Below, piece after piece: positions 7,708-14,903 of a stretch of 64,000 nt of DNA. This stretch comes from Paenibacillus pedocola (GTDB taxonomy: Bacteria > Bacillota > Bacilli > Paenibacillales > Paenibacillaceae). Both the position numbers and the translations under genes were made by a program. The DNA lies in NCBI RefSeq assembly GCF_031599675.1, contig NZ_CP134223.1, positions 1,054,001 through 1,118,000 on the forward strand, in the 5' to 3' direction. The notes beneath the pieces were generated by a model. That model was given only the letters and a program-made list of their open reading frames with translations, made no database searches and had not been told where the DNA came from. Every line of letters starts with the position of its first letter. Position 1 is the first letter of the stretch.

Positions 7708-8142
7708 ATGGCGAAAACACGGAACAGCGGGGCTCTTCAATATAAAACCTTCGGGCTTGTCCTGCAGGCGCTTGTGCTGCTGGCGCGCAAAGGCAATACC
7801 TGCTCCAGCTGTGAACTGGCGGAACTGCTCTCTTCGGAGGCAACTCTGTTAAGAAAGACAATGGCTAAGCTGACGCGTGAGCAGATTCTGACTACCAAGG
7901 AAGGACGGGATGGCGGCTATGCCCTGAACCGTGTCCCGGAAGAACTGACGCTTGCAGAGATTTATCAGGCACTGGAAGATGAATCGCGCTGCCAGGCAGG
8001 GAATGATACGATGTGCGGCACTGTGCTGGGGGGACAGCTGAAGGAAGCGTGCTTCGATATTTTTGAGGAAATGGACCGGAGCATGATGACGGTATTAGAG
8101 AAATATACGCTGGCGGATATGGTTCGGAAATCGGGCTGTTGA
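7708..8142 (+). CDS. Rrf2-family transcriptional regulator
   Basis: 144 residues; winged-helix Rrf2 fold (residues 8-85) with the recognition region LAELLSSEATLLRKTMAKLTREQILTTKEGRDGGYAL. The family includes IscR, NsrR and CymR. Cys95, Cys103 and Cys115 fall in the part where IscR/NsrR bind a [2Fe-2S] or [4Fe-4S] cluster, although the spacing (C-x7-C-x11-C) is wider; a CSSC pair (Cys32, Cys35) sits near the HTH. A redox- or NO-responsive role is therefore inferred. AGGAAGGAG precedes the ATG. The nitroreductase gene follows at 147 bp and is a probable target. Confidence 0.85.
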   Translation: MAKTRNSGALQYKTFGLVLQALVLLARKGNTCSSCELAELLSSEATLLRKTMAKLTREQILTTKEGRDGGYALNRVPEELTLAEIYQALEDESRCQAGNDTMCGTVLGGQLKEACFDIFEEMDRSMMTVLEKYTLADMVRKSGC

Positions 8143-8182
8143 CAGGAGGCTTTTTTGTGGATTATACTGTGCATAAATAATT

Positions 8183-8239
8183 ACAGTTAAACACCGCAAG
8201 AAGTTGGGAAAGACCGAATATTTTTTTGCGGTTAACTGT
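8183..8239. repeat. Inverted repeat in the nitroreductase promoter region
   Basis: ACAGTTAAACACCGCAA (8183-8199) faces TTGCGGTTAACTGT (8226-8239); the arms match except for three extra bases in the left arm, and are separated by 26 bases. It lies between the Rrf2 gene and the nitroreductase gene and could be an operator pair or an RNA stem. Confidence 0.5.
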
Positions 8240-8289
8240 GCTTTTATACACACAGAATACAAATCAACTGGATTAGGAAGAGGAGGAGT

Positions 8290-8943
8290 ATGGCAATGAC
8301 AACAGAACTGAAATCGGAAGTAGAATTTAACAAGGTGATCCGCGAGCGGCATTCGGTACGGAAATACGACCCATCCTGGAAAATTTCCGATGCGGAAATT
8401 AAGGAGATTCTGGGTGATGCCATTCTGGCGCCATCCTCATCCAATCTGCAGCCGTGGCGTTTCCTTGTGATCACGGATCAGGAGCTGAAGGAGAAATTGC
8501 TGCCGATCGCTAACAACCAGCAGCAGGTTGTCGACGCCTCGGCTACAATTGCCGTGATCGGTGACATCGAAGCTTACCGCAATGCGGACAAAATTTATGA
8601 ATACGCCGAAGCGGCTGGTTATGTAACCGCAGAAATTGGCGCGGCGATGGCTAAGCGCAGTAAGGACGGCTACTCCAGCCTGCCGCAAGAGAAGCTGAAG
8701 GAGATTGCCCTGGTCGATGGCGGTCTGGTCTCCATGCAGCTGATGCTGGCTGCCAAAGCGAAGGGTTATGATACTGTGCCTATGGGCGGTTTCAATCCCG
8801 AGCAATTCCGCGAGCTGTTCAATATCCCGGAACGGTATGTGACCGTAATGCTGATTGCGCTGGGCAAAGCCGCTGTCGAAGGACGCTCAACCGCAAGACT
8901 GCCGCTGGATGAAGTTACCCAGTGGAACGAATTTGAGGGTTAA
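8290..8943 (+). CDS. Nitroreductase-family NAD(P)H oxidoreductase
   Basis: 217 residues of the FMN-dependent nitroreductase fold: RERHSVRKYDPSW at the N-terminus (FMN-phosphate binding Arg/Ser), LAPSSSNLQPWRFLVI, and the C-terminal TVMLIALGKAA strand. It resembles B. subtilis YodC/MhqN/YdgI enzymes that reduce quinones or nitro compounds. It is preceded by the Rrf2 gene and a spaced inverted repeat. ATG at 8290 versus 8296 is not resolved: AGGAAGAGGAGG lies upstream of both. The setting with MhqO and pirin suggests quinone or electrophile defence. Confidence 0.85.
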   Translation: MAMTTELKSEVEFNKVIRERHSVRKYDPSWKISDAEIKEILGDAILAPSSSNLQPWRFLVITDQELKEKLLPIANNQQQVVDASATIAVIGDIEAYRNADKIYEYAEAAGYVTAEIGAAMAKRSKDGYSSLPQEKLKEIALVDGGLVSMQLMLAAKAKGYDTVPMGGFNPEQFRELFNIPERYVTVMLIALGKAAVEGRSTARLPLDEVTQWNEFEG

Positions 8944-9001
8944 CTGGCATTGAGTCCGGGAAGCTTCTCTTCTGAGGGCGTATCAAATGAATATATCGTG
9001 G

Positions 9002-9039
9002 AAAAAGGGGCGGCTGGCGTATGCTGGCGCCCTTTTTTT
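9002..9039 (+). terminator. Intrinsic terminator
   Basis: AAAAAGGG-CG (9002-9012) against CG-CCCTTTTTTT (9028-9039) with a loop from 9013 to 9027; it ends the nitroreductase transcript. Confidence 0.7.
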
Positions 9040-9146
9040 AATAGGCTTTACGTTATCGGCAAAGCTGCAGTTTTTTTGTTTTCCGGAGCTTTCTGCTAAA
9101 CTATGTTTAGAAGAGGATGCTCACGAATCTTTCAGGAGGGGATCAC

Positions 9147-9848
9147 ATGATAAAGGTCTATTCTGCAGAATCCGCTCACCAATTTGATCATGGTTGGCTG
9201 AAAGGCAGCCACAGCTTTTCGTTCGGGGATTTCTACGATCCGGACAATACAGCCTTCGGCCCGATGCGGGTCTGCAATGATGATACGATTTCCCCGGGCA
9301 GAGGCTTTGGTGCCCATCCGCACAGTGACATGGAGATCGTCTCCATCGTGCTCTCCGGAAGGCTGCGCCATGAAGATAACTTAGGTAATGTGGCGGAAAC
9401 AACCTTTGGCGGCATTCAGCGGATGTCGGCGGGGACGGGTGCCATTCATACAGAACATAATCCTTCTGATTCGGAGCCGGTCCGGCTGCTACAGCTGTGG
9501 TTCATGCCGCGTACCCGCGGCACCGCTCCCTCCTATACTACGGGGCGCTTTGATCCCGCTAAGCTTGAAGGCAGGCTGCTGCCTGTGGTAGCTGCAGAGC
9601 GTACGGCGGAAATTGTGGATATCGCCCAGGATATGACGATCTATCTTGGCCGGGCAGGAGCCGGACAGGAGCTGAACTTTCAGCAGGCGCCGGGGCGGCG
9701 GGTTTTCATATATCTGATTGAAGGGCAGCTCAAACTGCCGGATGATCAGGTTCTGTCACCGGGAGATTCCGCACGGATTGAAGAGTGGAGCGAATTATTG
9801 CTTGCTGCTGAAGCGGATACCCTGGTGATGGCAATTGATTTGCCATAA
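9147..9848 (+). CDS. Pirin-family cupin protein (quercetinase-like)
   Basis: 233 residues; bicupin of the pirin/YhhW family. The N-terminal cupin carries the metal ligands in GFGAHPHSDMEIVSIVLSG (His-x-His), HEDN and AGTGAIHTEHN (Glu/His). The C-terminal cupin has ARIEEWSELLLAAEADTLV and no obvious metal site, as usual. YhhW and human pirin show quercetin 2,3-dioxygenase activity in vitro; the physiological role is unclear. CAGGAGGGG is 7 nt before the ATG at 9147, which excludes the longer frame. The next gene starts 37 bp downstream on the same strand. Confidence 0.88.
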   Translation: MIKVYSAESAHQFDHGWLKGSHSFSFGDFYDPDNTAFGPMRVCNDDTISPGRGFGAHPHSDMEIVSIVLSGRLRHEDNLGNVAETTFGGIQRMSAGTGAIHTEHNPSDSEPVRLLQLWFMPRTRGTAPSYTTGRFDPAKLEGRLLPVVAAERTAEIVDIAQDMTIYLGRAGAGQELNFQQAPGRRVFIYLIEGQLKLPDDQVLSPGDSARIEEWSELLLAAEADTLVMAIDLP

Positions 9849-9885
9849 GCTGTCCCGCCTAAGTACAACATTGAGGGAGGAACGA

Positions 9886-10218
9886 ATGATGATGCAGCAG
9901 GAGAGAGTGCTGGTGAAGCATTCCGTAACCGGGCGCATGCTCGTAAGCAGCACCGACGGGCTGACGTATAGTTTTGATCCGCAGGGCGAACTTACACTAA
10001 TTACGGTTTGCGGAGTGGGGGCTGAGCAAGGTGCGGCAGTAGTGGGGCTGCGGTCCGAGCTGAATGTATTCCGCTTTGAGGAGCCGGCAGGCGGTCCGGT
10101 CATCAAGCATTGGTATTACGTGGGAGACAATCCCGTGGAGTATGATGCTGCTTCCGGGTGCCTGAAGATCACTGTACAATCGGAAATTCAATACCGCCCG
10201 GATGAGTACTGGGAATAG
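9886..10218 (+). CDS. Hypothetical protein (110 aa)
   Basis: Starts at the ATG preceded by GAGGGAGG; probably co-transcribed with pirin (37-bp gap). The sequence is a run of predicted beta strands (RVLVKHSVTGRMLVSSTDG, then TLITVCGVGAEQGAAV, then KHWYYVGDNPVEYD) without signal peptide, Cys-rich motif or membrane segment. I do not recognise the family. It is probably a small cytoplasmic beta-sandwich protein. Confidence 0.65.
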   Translation: MMMQQERVLVKHSVTGRMLVSSTDGLTYSFDPQGELTLITVCGVGAEQGAAVVGLRSELNVFRFEEPAGGPVIKHWYYVGDNPVEYDAASGCLKITVQSEIQYRPDEYWE

Positions 10219-10323
10219 GGGCGGGGTTAGGCTCGTCTTGCTATTATCTAACACTTTACGTTATGTATATGTTTGCTATGCAGGTTTATTTCATGATTTT
10301 TCCTTAAATAAGGACAAATGAAC

Positions 10324-10352
10324 TTGACAATAATCTTTCGGTGTACTAGCTT
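10324..10352 (+). promoter_or_regulatory. Candidate promoter of leucine dehydrogenase
   Basis: Perfect -35 TTGACA (10324-10329), 17-nt spacer and a weak -10 TAGCTT (10347-10352). The coding start is 53 bp downstream. Confidence 0.4.
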
Positions 10353-10404
10353 TGTTATGAAACGTAACACGTTATAAAGAAATGAGACAGGAGAAATGGA
10401 CAAA

Positions 10405-11499
10405 ATGGAATTGTTTGCAGCAATGGAGCGGGATGATTACGAGGAACTGTTGTTTTGTCAGGATAAGGCATCGGGCTTAAAGGCAATCATTGCAATTCAT
10501 GACACAACCCTGGGACCCGCACTGGGTGGAACGAGAATGTGGACGTATGCGTCCGAAGAAGCGGCAGTAGTCGATGCGCTCCGGCTGGCCAAGGGCATGA
10601 CTTATAAGAATGCGGTTGCCGGGCTGAATTTGGGCGGGGGTAAAACAGTCATTATCGGTGATCCTAAAAAAGATAAAAATGAGGCGATGTTCCGCGCCTT
10701 TGGCAGATACATACAAGGACTTAACGGCCGTTACATTACAGCCGAGGATGTAGGGACGACGGAAGCAGACATGGACATTATTCATCAGGAGACTGATTTT
10801 GTAACCGGGATTTCAGCGACTTACGGTTCTTCGGGCAATCCTTCCCCGGCTACGGCATTCGGAGTGTATCAAGGCATGAAAGCTGCCGCCAAAGCAGCCT
10901 TCGGCAGTGATTCACTGGCCGGCAAGACGGTTGCCGTGCAGGGGGTCGGGAATGTCTCGTTTACACTATGCAAGTATCTGCATGAAGAAGGCGCCGAGCT
11001 GATTGTAACGGATATCAACAAAGAGGCAGTGGCCCGGGCGGTTGATGCTTACGGCGCTAAGGCCGTAGATCCTGCTGACATTCTCGGCGTGAAATGTGAT
11101 ATCTATGCACCGTGTGCCCTCGGCGCGACCATTAATGATGAGTCGCTGAAGGTACTCCAGGCGAAGGTGGTTGCAGGTGCGGCTAACAACCAGCTTAAGG
11201 AGCCCCGCCACGGGGATGCCCTGCATGAGATGGGCATTGTCTATGCTCCGGATTATGTCATTAATGCCGGCGGTGTAATCAACATTGCCGATGAGTTGAA
11301 TGGCTATAATAAGGAACGTGCCTTTAAACAGATCGGCAAAATTTACGACAGCATTACCCGCGTGCTGGAGATTTCGCGGACCAGCGGCATTCCTGCCTAT
11401 GTAGCAGCGGACCGCCTTGCGGAAGAACGCATCGCGCTATTGCGGAATAGCCGCAGCACCTTCCTGCGCAATCCGCATCATGCGATTAGCAGAAGATAG
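10405..11499 (+). CDS. bcd: Leucine dehydrogenase
   Basis: 364 residues from the ATG at 10405, which has AGGAG at proper distance and begins [20 protein letters not shown] like characterised enzymes; the ATG at 10396 is only 2 nt from the site. It is a Glu/Leu/Phe/Val dehydrogenase: [10 protein letters not shown], catalytic Lys68 and Lys80 (GMTYKN ... LNLGGGK), and a Rossmann GVGNVS motif about residue 180. It oxidatively deaminates leucine, valine and isoleucine with NAD+, supplying branched-chain keto acids for fatty acid primers or catabolism. It stands alone here; in Bacillus it lies inside the bkd operon. A strong terminator follows. Confidence 0.95.
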   Translation: MELFAAMERDDYEELLFCQDKASGLKAIIAIHDTTLGPALGGTRMWTYASEEAAVVDALRLAKGMTYKNAVAGLNLGGGKTVIIGDPKKDKNEAMFRAFGRYIQGLNGRYITAEDVGTTEADMDIIHQETDFVTGISATYGSSGNPSPATAFGVYQGMKAAAKAAFGSDSLAGKTVAVQGVGNVSFTLCKYLHEEGAELIVTDINKEAVARAVDAYGAKAVDPADILGVKCDIYAPCALGATINDESLKVLQAKVVAGAANNQLKEPRHGDALHEMGIVYAPDYVINAGGVINIADELNGYNKERAFKQIGKIYDSITRVLEISRTSGIPAYVAADRLAEERIALLRNSRSTFLRNPHHAISRR

Positions 11500-11564
11500 C
11501 AGCAGGTCGGCCGGCTGCTCCGGCTGCTCAGCGGCAATAGAGCATCGCGGCCGGATGCATAGGC

Positions 11565-11604
11565 AAAAGCCCATTTCCCTCAAAATAGGGAAATGGGCTT
11601 TTTT
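11565..11604. terminator. Bidirectional intrinsic terminator
   Basis: Perfect 16-bp stem (11565-11580 / 11587-11602) with a 6-nt loop, A-run at left and T-run at right; it separates bcd from the converging cyclophilin gene. Confidence 0.9.
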
Positions 11605-11696
11605 GGTGTAAGGAAGCCGCGAATTCGGTGAAGCCAGGTGGAGGGCTTTCTCCGAAATATCACCGGCTGAAGTACCGGCGATGGCGGCATGGAATG

Positions 11697-12419
11697 TTAT
11701 TGCACCTTTTCCGGCTCCGGATAAGCAACACCGAGTGTGTCTACAGTGACCTTAGTCATTACCGGCGGAGTTTCTGGCCGGTCCGAGCTGTCGCGCGGCA
11801 GATTGACGATGGCCTGCACCACATCCAGCCCTTCCGTTACTTTTCCAAAGGCCGCATAGCTGCCATCCAGGCTAGGATAAGCGGCAGCCATAATGAAGAA
11901 CTGGGACCCGCCGGAGTTCATATCCTGGCTTCTGGCCATGGAGAGCACGCCTTCGGTATGCAGAAGGTTGTTTGTGAATCCGTTCGCGGAGAATTCACCT
12001 GCAATGCTATATCCTGGGCCGCCCATGCCGGTGCCATCAGGATCTCCGCCCTGAATCATAAAGCCGGGAATGACGCGATGGAAAATCGTCCCGTTGTAGA
12101 AGCCCTTTTGAATCAGGGAGATGAAGTTGTTTACGGTGTTGGGAGCAACCTCGGGATAGAGCTCGGCTTTGATAATACCGCCGTTATCCATCTCAATGGT
12201 GACAACCGGATGGCTGGCCGTGGCAGAGGGAACACCTTCAGTTGCGGCTGCCGCACTTTCCTGCGGAGCCGGACTGGCTTCGCTGCCGGTATTGCTGCCT
12301 GCGGCGGCATTAACTGCCGTATTGTTGTCTACCGGCTTATTGCCGCATCCCGCGATAATGAGCAGTAGGAGTGTCGTCATCAGCAGCAGGATGACAGGGG
12401 TTCTTTTGGTGCGCTTCAC
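11697..12419 (-). CDS. Lipoprotein peptidyl-prolyl cis-trans isomerase, cyclophilin type
   Basis: 240 residues from a GTG start at 12419, chosen because AAAGGAGAG lies 8 nt upstream and translation then gives a clean lipoprotein signal (basic VKRTKRTP, hydrophobic run, lipobox IAGC). A Ser/Ala/Pro-rich linker (to about residue 70) leads to a cyclophilin domain: FHRVIPGFMIQGGDPDGTG with the catalytic Arg, then LSMARSQDMNSGGSQFFI. It probably helps folding of secreted proteins at the outer face of the membrane. An ATG at 12458 is in frame but has no binding site. It is convergent with bcd. Confidence 0.9.
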   Translation of the reverse strand: MKRTKRTPVILLLMTTLLLLIIAGCGNKPVDNNTAVNAAAGSNTGSEASPAPQESAAAATEGVPSATASHPVVTIEMDNGGIIKAELYPEVAPNTVNNFISLIQKGFYNGTIFHRVIPGFMIQGGDPDGTGMGGPGYSIAGEFSANGFTNNLLHTEGVLSMARSQDMNSGGSQFFIMAAAYPSLDGSYAAFGKVTEGLDVVQAIVNLPRDSSDRPETPPVMTKVTVDTLGVAYPEPEKVQ

Positions 12420-12579
12420 GTTTGAATCTCTCCTTTTTTCTTGAGTGTCATCATTCATAATACATGGTTTGTCCCGCTTCTTGCAAAGCCTTAAGACTTA
12501 CCAGGGATTGGCACACCGGGAAAAGAGGTTTAGAATGGTAGGATACTTCGCGGAAAAAACAGAAAAGGATGGTGAGGGC

Positions 12580-13818
12580 ATGCCATTTTCATGGAAGCGG
12601 AATCTGATCGTGCTTTGGGTAGGTGTATTCTTCTGCAGTACAGCCTATTCCATTTCGATTCCGTTCCTCTCGATTTTTTTGAGTGACCAGCTGGGAGTTT
12701 CCGATCATTTGGAGATATGGTCCGGGGCCAGCTTCGGTATTACTTTTCTGGCCAGTGCGCTGATCTCTCCTTACTGGGGATCGCTGGCTGACAAATATGG
12801 ACGTAAGCCTATGCTGATCCGCTCGGGCTTCAGCCTGGCTGCCCTTTATTTGATTAATTTCTTTGTTCATGATCCTTATGTTTTCCTGATTGTGCGGATT
12901 CTGCAAGGACTGCTGGCCGGGTTTGTTCCGGCAGCCATCGCGATGGTCGCGACGAATACTCCGGAGGAGAAGACCGGCTACGCGCTTAGCATCATGTCTA
13001 CGGCGGGAGCTACAGGGAGTATTATCGGCCCGCTTATCGGCGGAGTGGTCAGTTATTATTCGAGCAACCGCAGCGCTTTTCTGTTCTCGGCGGCGATCGT
13101 GCTGGTATCGGCGCTGATAGCCACCTTTTTCGCCAAAGAAGAGAACTTTGACCGTTCTGCCCCGCGATCCCGTGTCCGGGATGACATCCGTGAGGCGAGG
13201 AACAACCGGGCCTTTATTACTTTGCTGCTGCTTGCCGGCATCAGTACCTTTTCCGTGATGATTCTGGAGCCGCTGCTGCCGATATATCTGCTGGATATGG
13301 GGATTGCGAAGAACAGCGCCTCTTTAAGCTCCGGCATTGTATTCTCCGCTGTAGGCATAGCAACCGTTATTATGGCCCCGCAGTGGGGGAGGATCGGCAG
13401 CCGCAAAGGATTCGGATTTATTTTGTTCATCGGCCTCATCGGGGGCGGGATCGGGAACATTCTGCAGTATTTTGTATCGGGCTATGTGGAGTTTGCCATC
13501 CTGAGATTTGCCTACGGTCTGTTTTATGCCGGGGTGCTGCCTTCGGTCAATGCCATGATTGTACAGACTATAGAGCCGGGCTTCCGCGGCAGGGCGTTCG
13601 GCCTGAATCAGGCATCTACCCAATTAGCAACGATGGCCGGGCCGATTATCGGCGGGCTGCTGGGCGCATTCATTCCGATCCGCTGGGTATTTGTCATTAA
13701 TGGAGTAATGCTGCTTGTAGCAGCACTGCTGGTGAAAGCCGCTAAACTGGAGGCCAAGGTCGGGGAAGCACGTTCCCATGGAGAAACGGCGGATGGAGGG
13801 GCAGAGATCAATTTATGA
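12580..13818 (+). CDS. MFS multidrug efflux transporter (MdtG/NorA-like)
   Basis: 412 residues from the ATG at 12580 (GGTGAGGG just upstream), twelve predicted membrane segments. The loop 2-3 signature WGSLADKYGRKPML (family A motif) and the mid-protein ILQGLLAGFVPAA (motif B, Arg) and GPLIGG (antiporter motif C-like) are visible; a second copy of the loop motif (WGRIGSRKGF) marks the second half. Drug/proton antiport is inferred; substrates are unknown. Earlier in-frame codons (12445, 12535) would add a non-homologous soluble leader. No strong terminator is seen after the stop, only an AT-rich palindrome. Confidence 0.88.
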   Translation: MPFSWKRNLIVLWVGVFFCSTAYSISIPFLSIFLSDQLGVSDHLEIWSGASFGITFLASALISPYWGSLADKYGRKPMLIRSGFSLAALYLINFFVHDPYVFLIVRILQGLLAGFVPAAIAMVATNTPEEKTGYALSIMSTAGATGSIIGPLIGGVVSYYSSNRSAFLFSAAIVLVSALIATFFAKEENFDRSAPRSRVRDDIREARNNRAFITLLLLAGISTFSVMILEPLLPIYLLDMGIAKNSASLSSGIVFSAVGIATVIMAPQWGRIGSRKGFGFILFIGLIGGGIGNILQYFVSGYVEFAILRFAYGLFYAGVLPSVNAMIVQTIEPGFRGRAFGLNQASTQLATMAGPIIGGLLGAFIPIRWVFVINGVMLLVAALLVKAAKLEAKVGEARSHGETADGGAEINL

Positions 13819-13868
13819 GCTCATATATATGAGCACTTATAGTAGAAGGAACTGCTCAAATTGCAGGC

Positions 13869-13902
13869 AAAAAAGCACCACCGGAATAGGATCCGGTGAT
13901 GC
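13869..13902 (-). terminator. Intrinsic terminator (minus strand)
   Basis: On the minus strand GCATCACCGGA / TCCGGTGGTGC (13902-13892 / 13885-13875) followed by six T. It ends the acidic-protein operon. Confidence 0.75.
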
Positions 13903-13913
13903 GCTATGCCTAA

Positions 13914-14453
13914 TTAATCCTCTTCGCCGGTGGAGCCGTTAAGCACATCGGTTCCAGGCATCACATCAAGCGGTGGGGCCGCAGGATCGACTGCGGTGCC
14001 TGGCTGCAATTCGTCAGCGTCAGGGATATCCTCTAGCGGTAAGTCTTCTTCATCCTCGGTGAGACCGTCTGCTAGGACATCCTCATCATCGGCATAATCA
14101 ATTACACTGCCGGTTAATCCTGCTGCCCCTGCGGCGAAGATCGCATCCGATTCCAGCAGCTCGTCCCGTTCCGGGGCAGGTGCGGAAGTGATGCGGCCGT
14201 TGCGGTCGGCTCTTGGGCCAAGGGTAGTTTCCGGAGTATTCAGGCCGATATCGGCAGCCAGAATCGGATCCCCCTCCAGCTCCGGGTCAGAGCCTTCATC
14301 CACTACACCGTCCACATAATCGACAAGCGCTTCATGGGTGCGGGGCAGCCGCACATCCTCAGGAGGGATATCTTCTTCGGAAGTGATACTCCCCATTTTC
14401 TGATAACGCTCATATGCTAAATCGGCTTCAGTTTTGTTGAATTCATTACCCAT
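13914..14453 (-). CDS. Highly acidic hypothetical protein (179 aa)
   Basis: Starts MGNEFNKTEADLAYERYQKMG after AAAGGAG (revcomp of 14464-14470). Very rich in Asp/Glu with patches such as DYADDEDVLADGLTEDEEDL; no Cys, no signal peptide, no membrane segment. Probably largely disordered. I do not recognise it; composition alone does not give a function. It is the second gene of a two-gene unit with the 61-aa acidic protein 15 bp upstream, and a terminator follows at 13902-13869. Confidence 0.7.
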   Translation of the reverse strand: MGNEFNKTEADLAYERYQKMGSITSEEDIPPEDVRLPRTHEALVDYVDGVVDEGSDPELEGDPILAADIGLNTPETTLGPRADRNGRITSAPAPERDELLESDAIFAAGAAGLTGSVIDYADDEDVLADGLTEDEEDLPLEDIPDADELQPGTAVDPAAPPLDVMPGTDVLNGSTGEED

Positions 14454-14468
14454 AGCCGTTCAACTCCT

Positions 14469-14654
14469 TTAGGCTTTAGTCTGCCCCTCTTTGGGAACAG
14501 CGTGATTAATGGCTGCCTCCTGGTCTTCATCCGGCAGCGCACCGGGATAGGAATCTTCCTGAAACAGGCCGAACTCCTCATCGATATCCCGCTCGGTCAC
14601 AAGTCCATCCTCGGCCGGAGAACCGCTGGCGGCGGATTTCTCATTGTCGTTCAT
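14469..14654 (-). CDS. Small acidic hypothetical protein (61 aa)
   Basis: Starts at MNDNEKSAASG after GGAGGAGGATGGGC; a longer frame from 14687 overlaps the binding site and is rejected. It is acidic and Ser/Gly-rich with a DIDEEFGLFQEDSYPG segment; no known domain. It is the first gene of the unit with the 179-aa acidic protein. Acidic small proteins of this sort occur in spores and under stress, but that is only analogy. Confidence 0.6.
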   Translation of the reverse strand: MNDNEKSAASGSPAEDGLVTERDIDEEFGLFQEDSYPGALPDEDQEAAINHAVPKEGQTKA

Positions 14655-14841
14655 TGCCCATCCTCCTCCACGAACATCTATAATCATTCTTTACCCGATA
14701 ATTCGGCGGCGAATCTAATCCCTCAGTCCATTATTCATTGCCTTCCTTAATATATTCATTTTTCTGTGCGATTAACCGCGTGAAGAAGAAAACTACTTAT
14801 TTCGAGTATTTTTGCAGGATTAGCAGGGATAGTGCGAAGGT

Positions 14842-14848
14842 TGTCGAA
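14842..14848 (+). promoter_or_regulatory. Possible Spo0A box (TGTCGAA)
   Basis: A perfect 7-mer match to the 0A box, 55 bp upstream of the first 7TM kinase gene, with a near match (TGCGAA) 10 bp earlier. A 7-mer arises by chance about every 16 kb per strand, so the value is in the position before a sporulation-type kinase. Confidence 0.3.
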
Positions 14849-14903
14849 AGTAAGAATCATATGAACTACAAAAATCCAACTAATGATTTATTGAGGTGTC
14901 AAG

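Noticed and set aside
8987-9187. 66-residue frame between nitroreductase and pirin
   Set aside because: It runs through a strong terminator hairpin and into the pirin start; no ribosome binding site.
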